Notes under the pieces: generated by a model
Database searches by the model: none
What the model saw: only the letters and a program-made list of their open reading frames with translations
What the model was told of the DNA's origin: nothing
Program-made: the position numbers and the translations under genes
In this document: one piece after another, positions 54,681 to 63,705 of the stretch
How the letters are laid out: every line of letters begins with the position of its first letter
Numbering within the stretch: the stretch's first letter is position 1
Assembly: GCF_028010285.1 (NCBI RefSeq)
Contig: NZ_CP116304.1
Location: forward strand, 2,992,501-3,056,500
From: Pseudomonas sp. Q1-7
GTDB taxonomy: Bacteria > Pseudomonadota > Gammaproteobacteria > Pseudomonadales > Pseudomonadaceae
Reading direction: 5' to 3'
DNA length: 64,000 nt

Positions 54681-54705
54681 GAAGCCCGCGACCGGCACGG
54701 GCTTC
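54681..54705 (-). terminator. Hairpin after the dienelactone hydrolase gene
   Basis: GAAGCCCG (54681-54688) pairs with CGGGCTTC (54698-54705), 8 bp from the stop of the hydrolase gene on the minus strand. The tail is only weakly T-rich. Confidence 0.45.
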
Positions 54706-54712
54706 ACGTGGA

Positions 54713-55522
54713 TCAGGGCTGGGCGAACACTTCCTCGAACAGCGCCTGCATGTCGGTCCAGGAGTTCTCGTCGGCGACCTGGCTATAGCCCAGGTCCGGG
54801 CCCTTCTCGCTGCCATGCCCGGCATGGCTGAGGCGATCGGCATCGGGGTTGGTGAAACTGTGCTTGGCCTTGGGCTGGATCACGACGCGATAGTCCGCCT
54901 TGGCCTCGTCGAACTCCTGCTTGAAGGCCTTGACCGATGCCATCGGTACCAGGGTGTCCTTCTCGCCATGCTCCACCAGCACCCTGGCCTTGATGGCACC
55001 GGGCTTGGCCGGGTTGGCGGCGGCCAGTACGCCATGGAAACTGACCACGGCAGCCAGGGGCACGCCCTGGCGCGCCATGTCGAGCACCACCTTGCCGCCG
55101 AAGCAGTAGCCGATGGCGGCGAGTTTTTTGGGGTCGGTCTGCGGCTGTGCCTTGAGCAGATCGAGCCCGGCGAGGAAGCGCGCCTTGGCCGCGGGCGCAC
55201 TGGCCAGGGCCGCCTGCATGAAGGCCTGGGCGTCGGCCGGATGCTCGGTGTTCTTGCCGTCGCCGTACATGTCGATGGCGAGGGCGCTGTAGCCGAGCGC
55301 GGCGAGGTCACGCGCGCGGCGTTTGGCGTAGTCGTTCAAGCCCCACCATTCGTGGACCACCACGACCCCGGGCCGCTGGCCAGCAATGGCGTCGTCATAG
55401 GCGTAGTAGCCGACCAGCGCGGTTCCGTCCGGCCCCTTGTAGGGAATCTCGGTGGTCTTGATCTCGGCGCGGGCAAGGCCAGCGCCGAGGAGCAGCGCAA
55501 GCAGCAGCGCGAATCTGGACAT
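54713..55522 (-). CDS. Secreted dienelactone hydrolase family protein
   Basis: A 269-residue alpha/beta hydrolase with a signal peptide (MSRFALLLALLLGAGLARA). It has VVVVHEWWGLNDYAKRRARDLA (Glu of the DLH triad), the nucleophile elbow AIGYCFGGKVVLDMA with Cys, then Asp in GEKDTLVP and His in KHSFTNPDADR. The cysteine nucleophile is typical of dienelactone hydrolases, but a signal peptide is unusual for catabolic ones. The substrate is unknown. Confidence 0.83.
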   Translation of the reverse strand: MSRFALLLALLLGAGLARAEIKTTEIPYKGPDGTALVGYYAYDDAIAGQRPGVVVVHEWWGLNDYAKRRARDLAALGYSALAIDMYGDGKNTEHPADAQAFMQAALASAPAAKARFLAGLDLLKAQPQTDPKKLAAIGYCFGGKVVLDMARQGVPLAAVVSFHGVLAAANPAKPGAIKARVLVEHGEKDTLVPMASVKAFKQEFDEAKADYRVVIQPKAKHSFTNPDADRLSHAGHGSEKGPDLGYSQVADENSWTDMQALFEEVFAQP

Positions 55523-55610
55523 ACGGATTTCCTCCAATCTGCAAAGGCGAATATTGACTGCATCCAGTGTCGCGGGTTTGACGGATTTCGCCAGCGTAGG
55601 ACCTGAAAAC

Positions 55611-55991
55611 CTACTCGGGATATCGACTGATTTCGATCAGGTTACCGTCCGGATCGCGGAAGTAGACCGACTCGATCGGGCCCAGGGCGCCCGTGCGCGC
55701 CACCGGCCCCTCCTCCACCTCGACACCCTGCCGGGCCAGATGCTCCATCACCCGCTGCAAGGGCCAACGGGTGATCAGGCAGAGGTCGATGGCGCCGGGC
55801 ACGGGGCGCGCGGCCTTTGGCTCGAACTCGCGACCAGCCTCATGCAGGTTGAACTTCTGCTGGCCGAACGCCAGGGCGTGGCGGCCGGCGCCGAAGGTCT
55901 CGTGGCGCATACCCAGTACCCGCTGATAGAAAGCCAGGGTACGGGGAATGTCGGCGACGGTGAGCACCAGGTGGTCGATACGTTCAAGCAT
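55611..55991 (-). CDS. VOC-family protein (glyoxalase/ring-cleavage superfamily)
   Basis: A 126-residue vicinal oxygen chelate protein. HLVLTVADIPRTLAFYQRVLGM at the N-terminus and ESVYFRDPDGNLIEISRY at the C-terminus are typical; metal ligands are His7 and the final Glu. It lies 4 bp after the YadS-like channel gene, which is on the same strand, so the two are probably an operon. Confidence 0.83.
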   Translation of the reverse strand: MLERIDHLVLTVADIPRTLAFYQRVLGMRHETFGAGRHALAFGQQKFNLHEAGREFEPKAARPVPGAIDLCLITRWPLQRVMEHLARQGVEVEEGPVARTGALGPIESVYFRDPDGNLIEISRYPE

Positions 55992-55995
55992 GGCG

Positions 55996-56619
55996 TCAAT
56001 CCCGGTCCAGTAGATGGAAGCGCGGCAGCGACAGCTTCCAGTGGATGGCCGCGAGGCGGATCAGCAGCACCACCAGCATGGCCGCCAGGGTCACCAGCCA
56101 GCCCGGCAGCGCCAGTTCGCGCAGACCGATGAACACCAGGGAACCGGCGATGCAGGCGATGGCGTAGATCTCCTTCTGGAAGATCAGCGGCACCTCGTTG
56201 CAGATGATGTCGCGCAGCACGCCGCCGCCCACGCCGGTGATCACCCCCATGATCACCGCGGTGCCTGGCTGCAGGTTGTTCTGCAGCGCGACCTCGGTAC
56301 CGTAGACAGTGAACACGGCCAGGCCGAAGGCGTCCGCCCAGAGCAGGCCGGTCTCATTGATGGGCCGGGTCAGGCGCACCCAGGCCACCGTGCCGACGGC
56401 GGCCAGGGAGGCGATCAGGATGTAGGTGTCGTCCCTGATCCAGCTCACCGGATGGTTGCCGAGGATGACGTCGCGCAGGGTGCCGCCCCCCAGGGCGGTG
56501 ATGATGGCGATCACCAGCACGCCGAACAGATCCATGGATTTACGCCCAGCCATCAGGGCGCCGGTGATGGCGAAGACCGCCACGCCGAACAGGTCGGAGA
56601 GGTAGAAGAGCGGCTCCAT
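55996..56619 (-). CDS. TRIC-like/UPF0126 membrane protein
   Basis: A 207-residue membrane protein with about seven helices in two similar halves, each with a GGGTLRD or GGGVLRD motif (IITALGGGTLRDVILG and GVITGVGGGVLRDIIC). It belongs to the UPF0126/YadS family, related to TRIC cation channels. Function in bacteria is unclear; glycine transport has been reported for one member. It follows gor by 6 bp on the same strand. Confidence 0.88.
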   Translation of the reverse strand: MEPLFYLSDLFGVAVFAITGALMAGRKSMDLFGVLVIAIITALGGGTLRDVILGNHPVSWIRDDTYILIASLAAVGTVAWVRLTRPINETGLLWADAFGLAVFTVYGTEVALQNNLQPGTAVIMGVITGVGGGVLRDIICNEVPLIFQKEIYAIACIAGSLVFIGLRELALPGWLVTLAAMLVVLLIRLAAIHWKLSLPRFHLLDRD

Positions 56620-56625
56620 TCAGGT

Positions 56626-57984
56626 TCAGACACCCACCGGGGTACGCAGGGTGACGAACTCTTCGGCCGCCGTGGGGTGCACGCCGATGGTTTCGTCGAA
56701 GATGCGCTTGGTGGCGCCGGCCTTGAGCGCAACGGCCAGGCCCTGGACGATCTCGCCGGCCTCCGGGCCGACCATGTGGCAGCCGAGCACGCGATCGGTC
56801 TCGGCATCCACCACCAACTTCATCAGGGTGCGCTCCTGGTTGTCGCTCAGGGTCAGCTTCATCGGACGGAAGCGGCTCTCGAAGACCTTCACCTCGTAGC
56901 CCTCGGCGCGCGCCTGCTGCTCGCTCAGGCCGACGGTGCCGATATTCGGCAGGCTGAACACCGCAGTGGGGATGTGCGTGTAGTCCAGTGGGCGGTATTC
57001 CTCGGGCTTGAACAGGCGGCGCGCCACGGCCATGCCTTCGGCGAGGGCCACCGGTGTGAGCTGCACACGGCCGATCACGTCACCCAGGGCGAGAATCGAC
57101 GGCTCGGTGGTCTGGAACTGCTCGTCCACCTTGATGAAGCCACGCTCGTCCAGCTCGACGCGGGTGTTCTCCAGGCCGAGGTTATCGAGCATCGGGCGGC
57201 GGCCAGTGGCGTAGAAGACACAGTCGGTCTCCAGCTGGCGGCCGTCCTTGAGGGTGGCGAGCAGGCTGCCATCAGCCTGCTTCTCGATGCGGTCGATGTC
57301 GGTATTGAACTGCAGGTTGAGGCCCTTCTTGCCCAGTTCGTCGCGCAGGTGGATGCGCACGGCGTCGTCGAAGCCGCGCAGGAACAGCTCGCGGCGATAG
57401 AGCAAGGACGTCTGGGCGCCCAGCCCATGGAAGATCGACGCGAACTCGACGGCGATATAGCCGCCGCCCACCACCAGCACGCGCTTGGGCAGTTGTTCGA
57501 GGAAGAAGGCTTCGTTGGAACTGATGGCCAGCTCGCGGCCGGGAATATCCGGGATCTGTGGCCAGCCGCCGGTGGCGATGAGGATGTGCCGGGCAGTGCA
57601 GCGCTGGCCGGCGACGTCCACGGTGTGCGCGTCGACCAGCCTGGCGTGGCCTTCCAGCAGAGTAACGCCACTGTTGACCAGCAGGTTGCGGTAGATGCCG
57701 TTGAGGCGATGGATTTCGCGGTTCTTGTTGGCGATCAGCGTGGGCCAGTCGAAGCCGGCCTCATCGAGGCTCCAGCCGAATCCCCGGGCCTGCTCGAAGT
57801 CTTCGGCGAAGTGAGCACCGTAGACCAGCAGCTTCTTCGGCACGCAGCCGACGTTGACGCAGGTGCCGCCCAGGTAGCGGCTTTCGGCGATGCCCACACG
57901 GGCCCCGAAACCGGCCGCGAAGCGCGCCGCACGCACGCCGCCGGAACCGGCACCGATAACGAAGAGATCGAAGTCGTAAGCCAT
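56626..57984 (-). CDS. gor: Glutathione-disulfide reductase
   Basis: A 452-residue flavoprotein. The FAD motif GAGSGG is at residues 11-16 and the redox disulfide is Cys42-Cys47 ([13 protein letters not shown]). The NADPH domain has [14 protein letters not shown] and [10 protein letters not shown], and the C-terminal [11 protein letters not shown] provides the active-site His. It regenerates glutathione. The gor-galU-ugd neighbourhood matches what I recall of P. aeruginosa. Confidence 0.95.
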   Translation of the reverse strand: MAYDFDLFVIGAGSGGVRAARFAAGFGARVGIAESRYLGGTCVNVGCVPKKLLVYGAHFAEDFEQARGFGWSLDEAGFDWPTLIANKNREIHRLNGIYRNLLVNSGVTLLEGHARLVDAHTVDVAGQRCTARHILIATGGWPQIPDIPGRELAISSNEAFFLEQLPKRVLVVGGGYIAVEFASIFHGLGAQTSLLYRRELFLRGFDDAVRIHLRDELGKKGLNLQFNTDIDRIEKQADGSLLATLKDGRQLETDCVFYATGRRPMLDNLGLENTRVELDERGFIKVDEQFQTTEPSILALGDVIGRVQLTPVALAEGMAVARRLFKPEEYRPLDYTHIPTAVFSLPNIGTVGLSEQQARAEGYEVKVFESRFRPMKLTLSDNQERTLMKLVVDAETDRVLGCHMVGPEAGEIVQGLAVALKAGATKRIFDETIGVHPTAAEEFVTLRTPVGV

Positions 57985-58078
57985 GGCAAGTCTCCAGAAA
58001 CAAGCCGCCAGCATACCGGAAGATCTGTCTCTGGCCAGTTGCCGGGCCTATTCTTGAGGCATCGAGAAGGAGATTCCC

Positions 58079-58501
58079 ATGCGCCCTACCCTCACCCACC
58101 TGGCCCTGCATGTACCGGAACTCGAACCCTGCATCCGCTTCTACACGGACTTCTGTGGCATGCGCGTGATCCACGAGCGCGCCGGCAAGGGATCGAAGAT
58201 CGTCTGGATGGCCGAGCCCGGCAGGGAGCATCAGTTCATCATCGTCATCATGCCCGGTGGCCAGGATCGCCACCTGGCGGCCACCGACTACAGCCACTTC
58301 GGCTTCGCCGTGGAAAGCCGCGAGCAGGTCGATGCCATCGCCGCGCGAGCCGAAATGGCCGGCTGCTTGATCTGGCCACCGCGCGACGAACCCTACCCCG
58401 TCGGTTATTACTGCGGCCTGCGCGACCCGGCGGGCAATTATGTGGAGTTCAGCTATGGCCAGCCGCTGGGGCCGGGCTCCGAGGCCTTGCCGATTCCCTG
58501 A
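58079..58501 (+). CDS. Lactoylglutathione lyase-like VOC protein
   Basis: A 140-residue VOC-fold protein with PTLTHLALHVPELEPCIRFYTDFCGM at the N-terminus and GLRDPAGNYVEFSYGQPLG near the end. Metal-binding His and Glu positions are kept. Divergent from gor. GAGAAGGAG precedes the ATG, a strong ribosome-binding site. Its role may be detoxification of a small electrophile, but this is inference. Confidence 0.82.
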   Translation: MRPTLTHLALHVPELEPCIRFYTDFCGMRVIHERAGKGSKIVWMAEPGREHQFIIVIMPGGQDRHLAATDYSHFGFAVESREQVDAIAARAEMAGCLIWPPRDEPYPVGYYCGLRDPAGNYVEFSYGQPLGPGSEALPIP

Positions 58502-58565
58502 CCACCCGGGTAGCCAATGTCTAGTCCTGAAATAGGTTTACACCTATCAGGCCAGGATCCAGACC

Positions 58566-59363
58566 TCAAAACGCCCGATGCACCGCATCGGGCGTTTTGT
58601 ATTTCAGGGCTTGGTGAGGGCGTTCCCGGTTATAGATGTCCACGGCCTCGCGCACCATCCGGCGGGCCTGTACCAGGTTCGCTGGAGTCTGGGTCAGCAG
58701 TTCGTTCTTCAGGATGCCGTTGACCCGCTCGGCCAGGGCGTTTTGGTAGCAGTCATAACCATCGGTCATCGAGCAGGTAATGCCGTGCTGGGCATGCAGG
58801 CGTTGGTAATGCGCCGAGCAGTACTGGATGCCACGGTCCGAGTGATGCACCAGGGGCTGGCGCGTCCGGCGCCGCTGCAAGGCCAGGCTAAAAGCCCGGG
58901 CAACCGACTCGGCATGCAGCCCTTCATGGACATGGTGCCCCACGATCTTGCGCGAGTAGGCATCGGTGACCAGGCTCAGGTACAACGGGCCGCTTTGGCT
59001 GGGCAGGTAGGTGATGTCGGCGACCCAGACCCGTTCCGGCGCGTCGGGCTGCACTTGCTGCGGGCCGGGCTTGAGCAGATTGGGGTGGCGATAGAAGCGG
59101 TGAAAGCTTTGAGTGGTCTTGTGATACGCCCGCTTGGGCAAGATCAGCAGCCGGTGCTCGGCCAGCACGCGAAACAGGCGATCCCGCCCGACCCGCAGCC
59201 TCGGGTCGGCCTGACGCTGAAGCACGAAATGCAGTTTCCGTGTGCCCAGGCGCGGCTGACGCATCCGCAGGTGCCGCACGAACTGGGCGACCTGTCGATC
59301 CTGATGGCCGCGGCGATCCGCCGTCCGGTTGCGCTGGTAATAGGCCTGGCGACTGATGCCCAT
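58566..59363 (-). CDS. IS3-family transposase OrfB (DDE integrase domain)
   Basis: A 265-residue part of the transposase. An HTH_21-like segment (RQPRLGTRKLHFVLQ) is followed by the integrase core with Asp in VWVADITYL, Asp in VHHSDRGIQY and Glu in NALAERVNGILKNE. The -1 frame is open back to the AAAAAAG signal in orfA, so the active product is probably an OrfAB fusion made by frameshifting. The stand-alone start ATG 59363 may be used too. Confidence 0.9.
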   Translation of the reverse strand: MGISRQAYYQRNRTADRRGHQDRQVAQFVRHLRMRQPRLGTRKLHFVLQRQADPRLRVGRDRLFRVLAEHRLLILPKRAYHKTTQSFHRFYRHPNLLKPGPQQVQPDAPERVWVADITYLPSQSGPLYLSLVTDAYSRKIVGHHVHEGLHAESVARAFSLALQRRRTRQPLVHHSDRGIQYCSAHYQRLHAQHGITCSMTDGYDCYQNALAERVNGILKNELLTQTPANLVQARRMVREAVDIYNRERPHQALKYKTPDAVHRAF

Positions 59364-59386
59364 GAACTGGCAAGCCCTGCTAACGC

Positions 59387-59788
59387 TCAGCCCTTGGACT
59401 TGCCTTTGCGTGAGGACTTGCCGGTACGCTTTTTTACGATGGAAACGCCGTAGTCGTTCTTCAGCACATCCACCACGGCCTCAAAGAACTGGGCCTTCTG
59501 GTTGGCCAGCTCCAGCTGCTGCTCCAGTTCCTTGATGCGCTGCTCGGAGGTCAAGGGTCGATAGGGCTCGGACACGGAAAGGCTCCTTGCGGTACGGATG
59601 GACGCCCCCTGGCTCCAATCCTGCCGACCGTGCTTGCGTAACCACACCAACACCGTCGACCGACCCTGGATGCCATAACGGGCCTGAGCCTCCTTGTAAC
59701 TCATTTCGCCTTTTTCGACCTGGTCGACGACCGCCAATTTAAAAGCCAGCGTGTAATCGCGCTGGCTACGTCGTACACCTTGCGCCAT
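59387..59788 (-). CDS. IS3-family transposase OrfA
   Basis: A 133-residue protein. The helix-turn-helix (FKLAVVDQVEKGEMSYKEAQARYG, about residues 16-40) is followed by a leucine-zipper coiled coil (EQRIKELEQQLELANQKAQFFE). The heptamer A AAA AAG at minus-strand 59436-59430 sits in the right phase (GTA AAA AAG) for -1 frameshifting into orfB. Confidence 0.9.
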   Translation of the reverse strand: MAQGVRRSQRDYTLAFKLAVVDQVEKGEMSYKEAQARYGIQGRSTVLVWLRKHGRQDWSQGASIRTARSLSVSEPYRPLTSEQRIKELEQQLELANQKAQFFEAVVDVLKNDYGVSIVKKRTGKSSRKGKSKG

Positions 59789-59849
59789 GGGACGCTCCTG
59801 AAAACAAAGGCCAAGGTGTAAACCTTATTCAGGACGGGACACAAACATG

Positions 59850-59873
59850 AAAAAGGCCGCCCGAATGCGGCCT
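59850..59873 (-). terminator. Intrinsic terminator of galU
   Basis: A perfect 7-bp stem AGGCCGC/GCGGCCT with a 6-nt loop is followed on the minus strand by TTTTC. It lies 20 bp beyond the galU stop and 9 bp from the IS end, so the IS landed just outside the terminator. Confidence 0.85.
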
Positions 59874-59892
59874 CTCTCGTGGTTCGGCCCGA

Positions 59893-60732
59893 TCAGAAGG
59901 CCTTGCCGGTCTTGTACAGGTTTTCGAAGCAGTAGTTGGTGGCTTCGATGTAGCCTTCCGCGCCACCGCAGTCGAAGCGCTTGCCCTTGAATTTGTAGGC
60001 CAGTACGCAACCGTCCTGGGCCTGTTTCATCAGGGCGTCGGTGATCTGGATCTCACCGCCCTTGCCCGGCTCGGTTTTCTCGATGAGCTCGAAGATGTCC
60101 GGGGTCAGGATGTAGCGGCCGATGATCGCCAGGTTGGACGGCGCGTCTTCGGGCTTGGGCTTTTCCACCATGCTGTTCACGCGGAAGATGTCGTCACGGA
60201 TCATCTCCCCGGAAATCACACCGTACTTGGAAGTTTCCTCGCGCGGCACTTCCTGGATGGCAACGATGGAGCAGCGGAACTGGTTGTACAGCTTGACCAT
60301 CTGGGTCAGTACGCCATCGCCTTCCAGGTGCATGCAGAGGTCGTCCGCCAGCACGACGGCGAAGGGTTCGTCGCCGATCAACGGACGGCCGCTGAGGATC
60401 GCGTGGCCCAGCCCCTTCATCTCGACCTGGCGGGTGTAGGAGAAGCTGCATTCGTCGATCAGGCGACGGATGCCAACCAGGTACTTCTCCTTATCGGTCC
60501 CCTTGATCTGGTGCTCCAGCTCGTAGCTGATGTCGAAGTGGTCTTCGAGGGCGCGCTTGCCGCGGCCGGTAACGATGGAGATTTCGTTCAGGCCAGCGTC
60601 CAGGGCCTCTTCAACGCCGTACTGGATCAGTGGCTTGTTGACCACTGGCAGCATTTCCTTGGGCATCGCCTTGGTAGCCGGCAGGAATCGGGTACCGTAA
60701 CCAGCAGCGGGGAAAAGGCATTTCTTGATCAT
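59893..60732 (-). CDS. galU: UTP-glucose-1-phosphate uridylyltransferase
   Basis: A 279-residue nucleotidyltransferase. The N-terminal FPAAGYGTRFLPATKAMPKEM holds the UTP-binding GxGTR and the catalytic Lys, VVLADDLC provides the metal-binding Asp, and VEKPKPEDAPSNLA follows. It makes UDP-glucose for cell-surface polysaccharide. Next to ugd, so UDP-glucuronate is a likely downstream product. Confidence 0.96.
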   Translation of the reverse strand: MIKKCLFPAAGYGTRFLPATKAMPKEMLPVVNKPLIQYGVEEALDAGLNEISIVTGRGKRALEDHFDISYELEHQIKGTDKEKYLVGIRRLIDECSFSYTRQVEMKGLGHAILSGRPLIGDEPFAVVLADDLCMHLEGDGVLTQMVKLYNQFRCSIVAIQEVPREETSKYGVISGEMIRDDIFRVNSMVEKPKPEDAPSNLAIIGRYILTPDIFELIEKTEPGKGGEIQITDALMKQAQDGCVLAYKFKGKRFDCGGAEGYIEATNYCFENLYKTGKAF

Positions 60733-60780
60733 TTCGATCCTTGGGGGGTGGGTGTTATGGCGAATTGCCGCGCAGTCTAA

Positions 60781-62142
60781 TCACGCCGCACTCGCCTTAC
60801 AATGCCCGCTCGCGGGCCTTCCTATGCCCCGGTGGAGGAACCCCGCTTCGGCCAGTTGTGCCGGTTCGTAGAGGTTGCGTCCATCGAAGATGACGGGCAT
60901 GCGCATAAGACCGCGAATGCGCTCGAAGTTCGGCTGGCGGAACTGCTTCCACTCCGTCACCAGGACCAGCGCATCGGCGCCTTCGACCGCGCGGTAAGGT
61001 GACTCCGCCAAACGCAGCTGCCCCGACTCAACGGCTTTCGGGTAACGCGCAGCAACACCGGCATTGGCGGCCGGGTCATGGGCCTGGACCCGCGCACCAG
61101 CCTGCAGCAGCGCCTCCAGCAGAACCAGGCTCGGTGCTTCGCGCAGATCATCGGTACCCGGCTTGAAGGCCAGTCCCCAGAGCGCCACCACCCTGCCCTG
61201 CAGGACGCCATTGAAATGCTCGCGCAGCGCCTGGAACAGCAAGGTCTTCTGCAGTGCATTGCGGGCCTCCACGGCGCGCAGGATGCCGGGTTCCATGCCC
61301 TCCTGCTCGGCGGTGCGGATCAGCGCCCGCACATCCTTGGGGAAACATGAGCCGCCGTAGCCACAGCCCGCATAGATGAAGTGGGTGCCAATGCGCTTGT
61401 CGCTGCCGACGCCACGGCGTACTTCTTCGATGTCCACACCCAACCGGGCACAGATGCCGGCCATTTCGTTCATGAAGGAGATCTTGGTGGCGAGGAAGGC
61501 GTTCGCGGCGTACTTGGTGAACTCCGCGGCACGTACCCCCATGGTCAGCACCCGTTCGTGATTGCGCACGAACGGCGCGTAGAGACGACGCAGCTGCTCT
61601 GTGGCCTCGGGGTGGTCGCAACCAATGATGACGCGGTCCGGCCGCATGAAATCATCGATCGCAGACCCTTCCTTGAGGAATTCGGGATTACTCGCCACCT
61701 GCACCCTGAACGCCAGGCCGCGTGCCGCCAGGCCGTCATGGATGCGCCGGGCCACCCGTTCGGCCGTTCCCACCGGCACGGTCGACTTGTCCACCACCAG
61801 GCAGGGACGTCGGAGGCAGGCGCCCAACTCGTCGGCCACCGCCAGCACGTGACTCAGGTCGGCGGAGCCGTCCTCGCCACTGGGCGTGCCGACGGCGATG
61901 AACACGATGTCGGCCTGCTCGATGCCCTCCTCAATGCGCGCAGTGAACGTTATCTGGCCATTGGCGAGGTGCGTCTGGAGCATGGGTTCGAGGCCGGGCT
62001 CGTAGATCGGCACCTGCCCGCGGGACAGGCGCGCCAGTCGGAATGGATCACGCTCCACGCAACTCACCTGGTTGCCCATCTCGGCGAAACAGGTCGCCGT
62101 CACCAACCCCACATAACCCGCACCGATCACGCATAGCCGCAT
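60781..62142 (-). CDS. ugd: UDP-glucose 6-dehydrogenase
   Basis: A 453-residue enzyme. NAD motif GAGYVG at residues 7-12, Lys220 and Asn225 (LATKISFMNE), and catalytic Cys266 (GCGYGGSCFPKD). It oxidises UDP-glucose to UDP-glucuronate in two steps. ATG 62142 is preceded by GGAGG. It lies 48 bp upstream of galU on the same strand. Confidence 0.95.
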   Translation of the reverse strand: MRLCVIGAGYVGLVTATCFAEMGNQVSCVERDPFRLARLSRGQVPIYEPGLEPMLQTHLANGQITFTARIEEGIEQADIVFIAVGTPSGEDGSADLSHVLAVADELGACLRRPCLVVDKSTVPVGTAERVARRIHDGLAARGLAFRVQVASNPEFLKEGSAIDDFMRPDRVIIGCDHPEATEQLRRLYAPFVRNHERVLTMGVRAAEFTKYAANAFLATKISFMNEMAGICARLGVDIEEVRRGVGSDKRIGTHFIYAGCGYGGSCFPKDVRALIRTAEQEGMEPGILRAVEARNALQKTLLFQALREHFNGVLQGRVVALWGLAFKPGTDDLREAPSLVLLEALLQAGARVQAHDPAANAGVAARYPKAVESGQLRLAESPYRAVEGADALVLVTEWKQFRQPNFERIRGLMRMPVIFDGRNLYEPAQLAEAGFLHRGIGRPASGHCKASAA

Positions 62143-62254
62143 GGATAGCACCTCCGCCTGTGATAGGCGGATTCCATCCAAGCCTCGTGGCAAGCCAGTG
62201 ACGGCGACGTGACAGTACGGAGAAACAACAACGCCTCGATTGGGGCGGTTGGGC

Positions 62255-62539
62255 TCAGGATTCCTGCGGAAGTTCGTTGAGTTCCATTTCCACCAGGGCT
62301 TCGGTGCCCTCGTAGGGGATCGGCATATCGCTGTAGGCCGCCAATGCCTCCCAGTGCTGATCGAGGCCAGCCCCTATCGCCGCCAGATGATCGATCATGC
62401 GCCGTCCCGCGCTCTTCACGGCGCTGTCCTCGCTGCGCATCATTTCGAAGGACATTTCGCTCATCGCTGCCGTCAGGTGCGTAAGGCTGCGCGTGGTGAG
62501 ACTGAGCAGGCGCACCAGTTGTTGTTCTTTCGATTCCAT
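62255..62539 (-). CDS. Small conserved helical protein
   Basis: A 94-residue acidic protein, predicted mostly helical: LVRLLSLTTRSLTHLTAAMSEMSFEMM then a C-terminal PYEGTEALVEMELNELPQES. GAGGGG six bases before ATG 62539 decides this start over ATG 62566. It lies upstream of ugd on the same strand. Function unknown; I recall a protein of this size at the same place in P. aeruginosa but cannot confirm it. Confidence 0.7.
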   Translation of the reverse strand: MESKEQQLVRLLSLTTRSLTHLTAAMSEMSFEMMRSEDSAVKSAGRRMIDHLAAIGAGLDQHWEALAAYSDMPIPYEGTEALVEMELNELPQES

Positions 62540-63285
62540 TCGATTCCCCTCTTTCGCCCGATCCATTCAGGCACTCCTGAAGCTGGCCGAATCACGCAAC
62601 GGATCGCGCTGCCGTTTCTGCCTTGACCCACATACACGAGAGAAAAGTCCTAGGCATCAATCAGACCAATCCTTCGCCGAACGGCACACGATGACATAGG
62701 AATGAAGCCTGCGCACCTGTTGCCGGAAACGAACAGGCCCGCACATGGCGGGCCTGGTGTTCGTAGTAGGTGGCCGGTGCTGGTTTCCGGCTTACGAGGT
62801 TTTTCAGGCATCTGACAGAAGCACGTCAACTCTTCTGCTTCACACGGCGTAAGGGCTGGATCTCATCGGGGAGATCTTTCTAACCGTGTACCCTTCGGAA
62901 CGCGCCCCACGTTTCCTCGCTATCCGCTTGCGCATCAGTCTGCGTATCCACCTACTGATATTGAGGCTAGCAAAGGCCCCGGTTTTCGGTAGCGCGTTTT
63001 TAGACCGTTTTCTTACAGCCTGGCGACGCGCAGAAACCGAGCGCGCTGGGCTTGTGCCGAAACCACGTGAACAAAAGCGTGCAGGTGATTGATTCGAATG
63101 GTGCCGGAGCGGGACTCAAATAGCACCAATCAAACGCCCATGAAATATGGATTTAACAGATAACGAAAACCCGCCATATACCAAAGCGTATACCTAAACC
63201 CCAAGGTACTGATCTATCTCCGCCTTATAGCCCGGGCGATCATCACAGTGGCAGAATGCCTGAACTTTCTGACAAGGAGGTCGCC
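62540..63285. other. 746-bp region without a convincing gene; two hairpins
   Basis: A 9-bp hairpin CAGGCCCGC/GCGGGCCTG at 62734-62756 and a 6-bp hairpin GATCTC/GAGATC followed by TTTCT at 62859-62881. An open frame at 62886-63092 has GTG start and poor protein character. The last 150 bp are AT-rich with TTAACA and TATACC 18 bp apart near 63153-63182, a plausible promoter for the lipoprotein genes. It could hold a small RNA between the two hairpins, but this is unproven. Confidence 0.4.
62734..62756. terminator. Perfect 9-bp hairpin (orphan)
   Basis: CAGGCCCGC, loop ACATG, GCGGGCCTG. No gene ends beside it on either strand, so it might belong to an unannotated RNA. Confidence 0.35.
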
Positions 63286-63687
63286 ATGCGCACCATCACC
63301 CTGATCCTCGCCGCTGGCGCACTGGCCGGCTGCACCCTCCCCTTCGACGACCTGCGCAACAACGACTTTGTGCAGGTTCAGCCGCAGCCGGCGCCGAGCG
63401 ATATCGCCGGGGTCTGGACAGGCACTGCAGGCCCTTACCTGATGACCCTGGCCATCAACCCGGATGGCACGGGTTCGCATTGCTACACATGGGGCGAAAG
63501 CAATGTGCTGGAGCGCATCAAATTCGATGGCAAGCAGGTGCGAATCCAGGACGGCAGCAGGCTCAAGGTCTATCGATCTGGCGACCAGTTGGTTGGCCAG
63601 GCGCCGTACACCGGTAGTCAGCCCATCAAGCTCGTGCAGGACAGCAACCTGGCCAACGCCTCTATCTATTGCGCTCAGAATCTATAA
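63286..63687 (+). CDS. Small lipoprotein of unknown function
   Basis: A 133-residue protein with a lipoprotein signal ending in the lipobox LAGC (Cys at residue 16). The mature part has IAGVWTGTAGPYLMTLAINPDG, a lipocalin-like or copper-stress-like beta pattern, and two further Cys. AAGGAGG five bases before ATG 63286 is near-consensus. It is followed after 18 bp by another lipoprotein gene. Function unknown. Confidence 0.75.
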   Translation: MRTITLILAAGALAGCTLPFDDLRNNDFVQVQPQPAPSDIAGVWTGTAGPYLMTLAINPDGTGSHCYTWGESNVLERIKFDGKQVRIQDGSRLKVYRSGDQLVGQAPYTGSQPIKLVQDSNLANASIYCAQNL

Positions 63688-63705
63688 GCCTGAAAGGAGT
63701 CAGTT

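Larger units (their letters stand above)
58518..59841 (-). mobile_element. IS3-family insertion sequence, complete (about 1.32 kb)
   Basis: Terminal inverted repeats: left TGTCTAGTCCTGAAATAGG with TTTACACC, right (inverted) TGTCCCGTCCTGAATAAGG with TTTACACC. The first nearly 30 bases match with few differences. It carries orfA and orfB on the minus strand with a classic A AAA AAG frameshift signal. CAA flanks both ends (58515-58517 and 59842-59844), a 3-bp target duplication typical of IS3 elements. It lies between the VOC gene and galU and breaks no gene. Confidence 0.92.

Noticed and set aside
56014-58524. 836-codon plus-strand frame opposite the TRIC-like gene and gor
   Set aside because: Antisense composition, and it crosses several real genes including the VOC gene on the plus strand.
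62886-63092. 68-codon frame starting at GTG in the gap before the lipoprotein genes
   Set aside because: Arg/Leu-rich with no recognisable feature. It starts inside the tail of a hairpin and I cannot support it as a gene.
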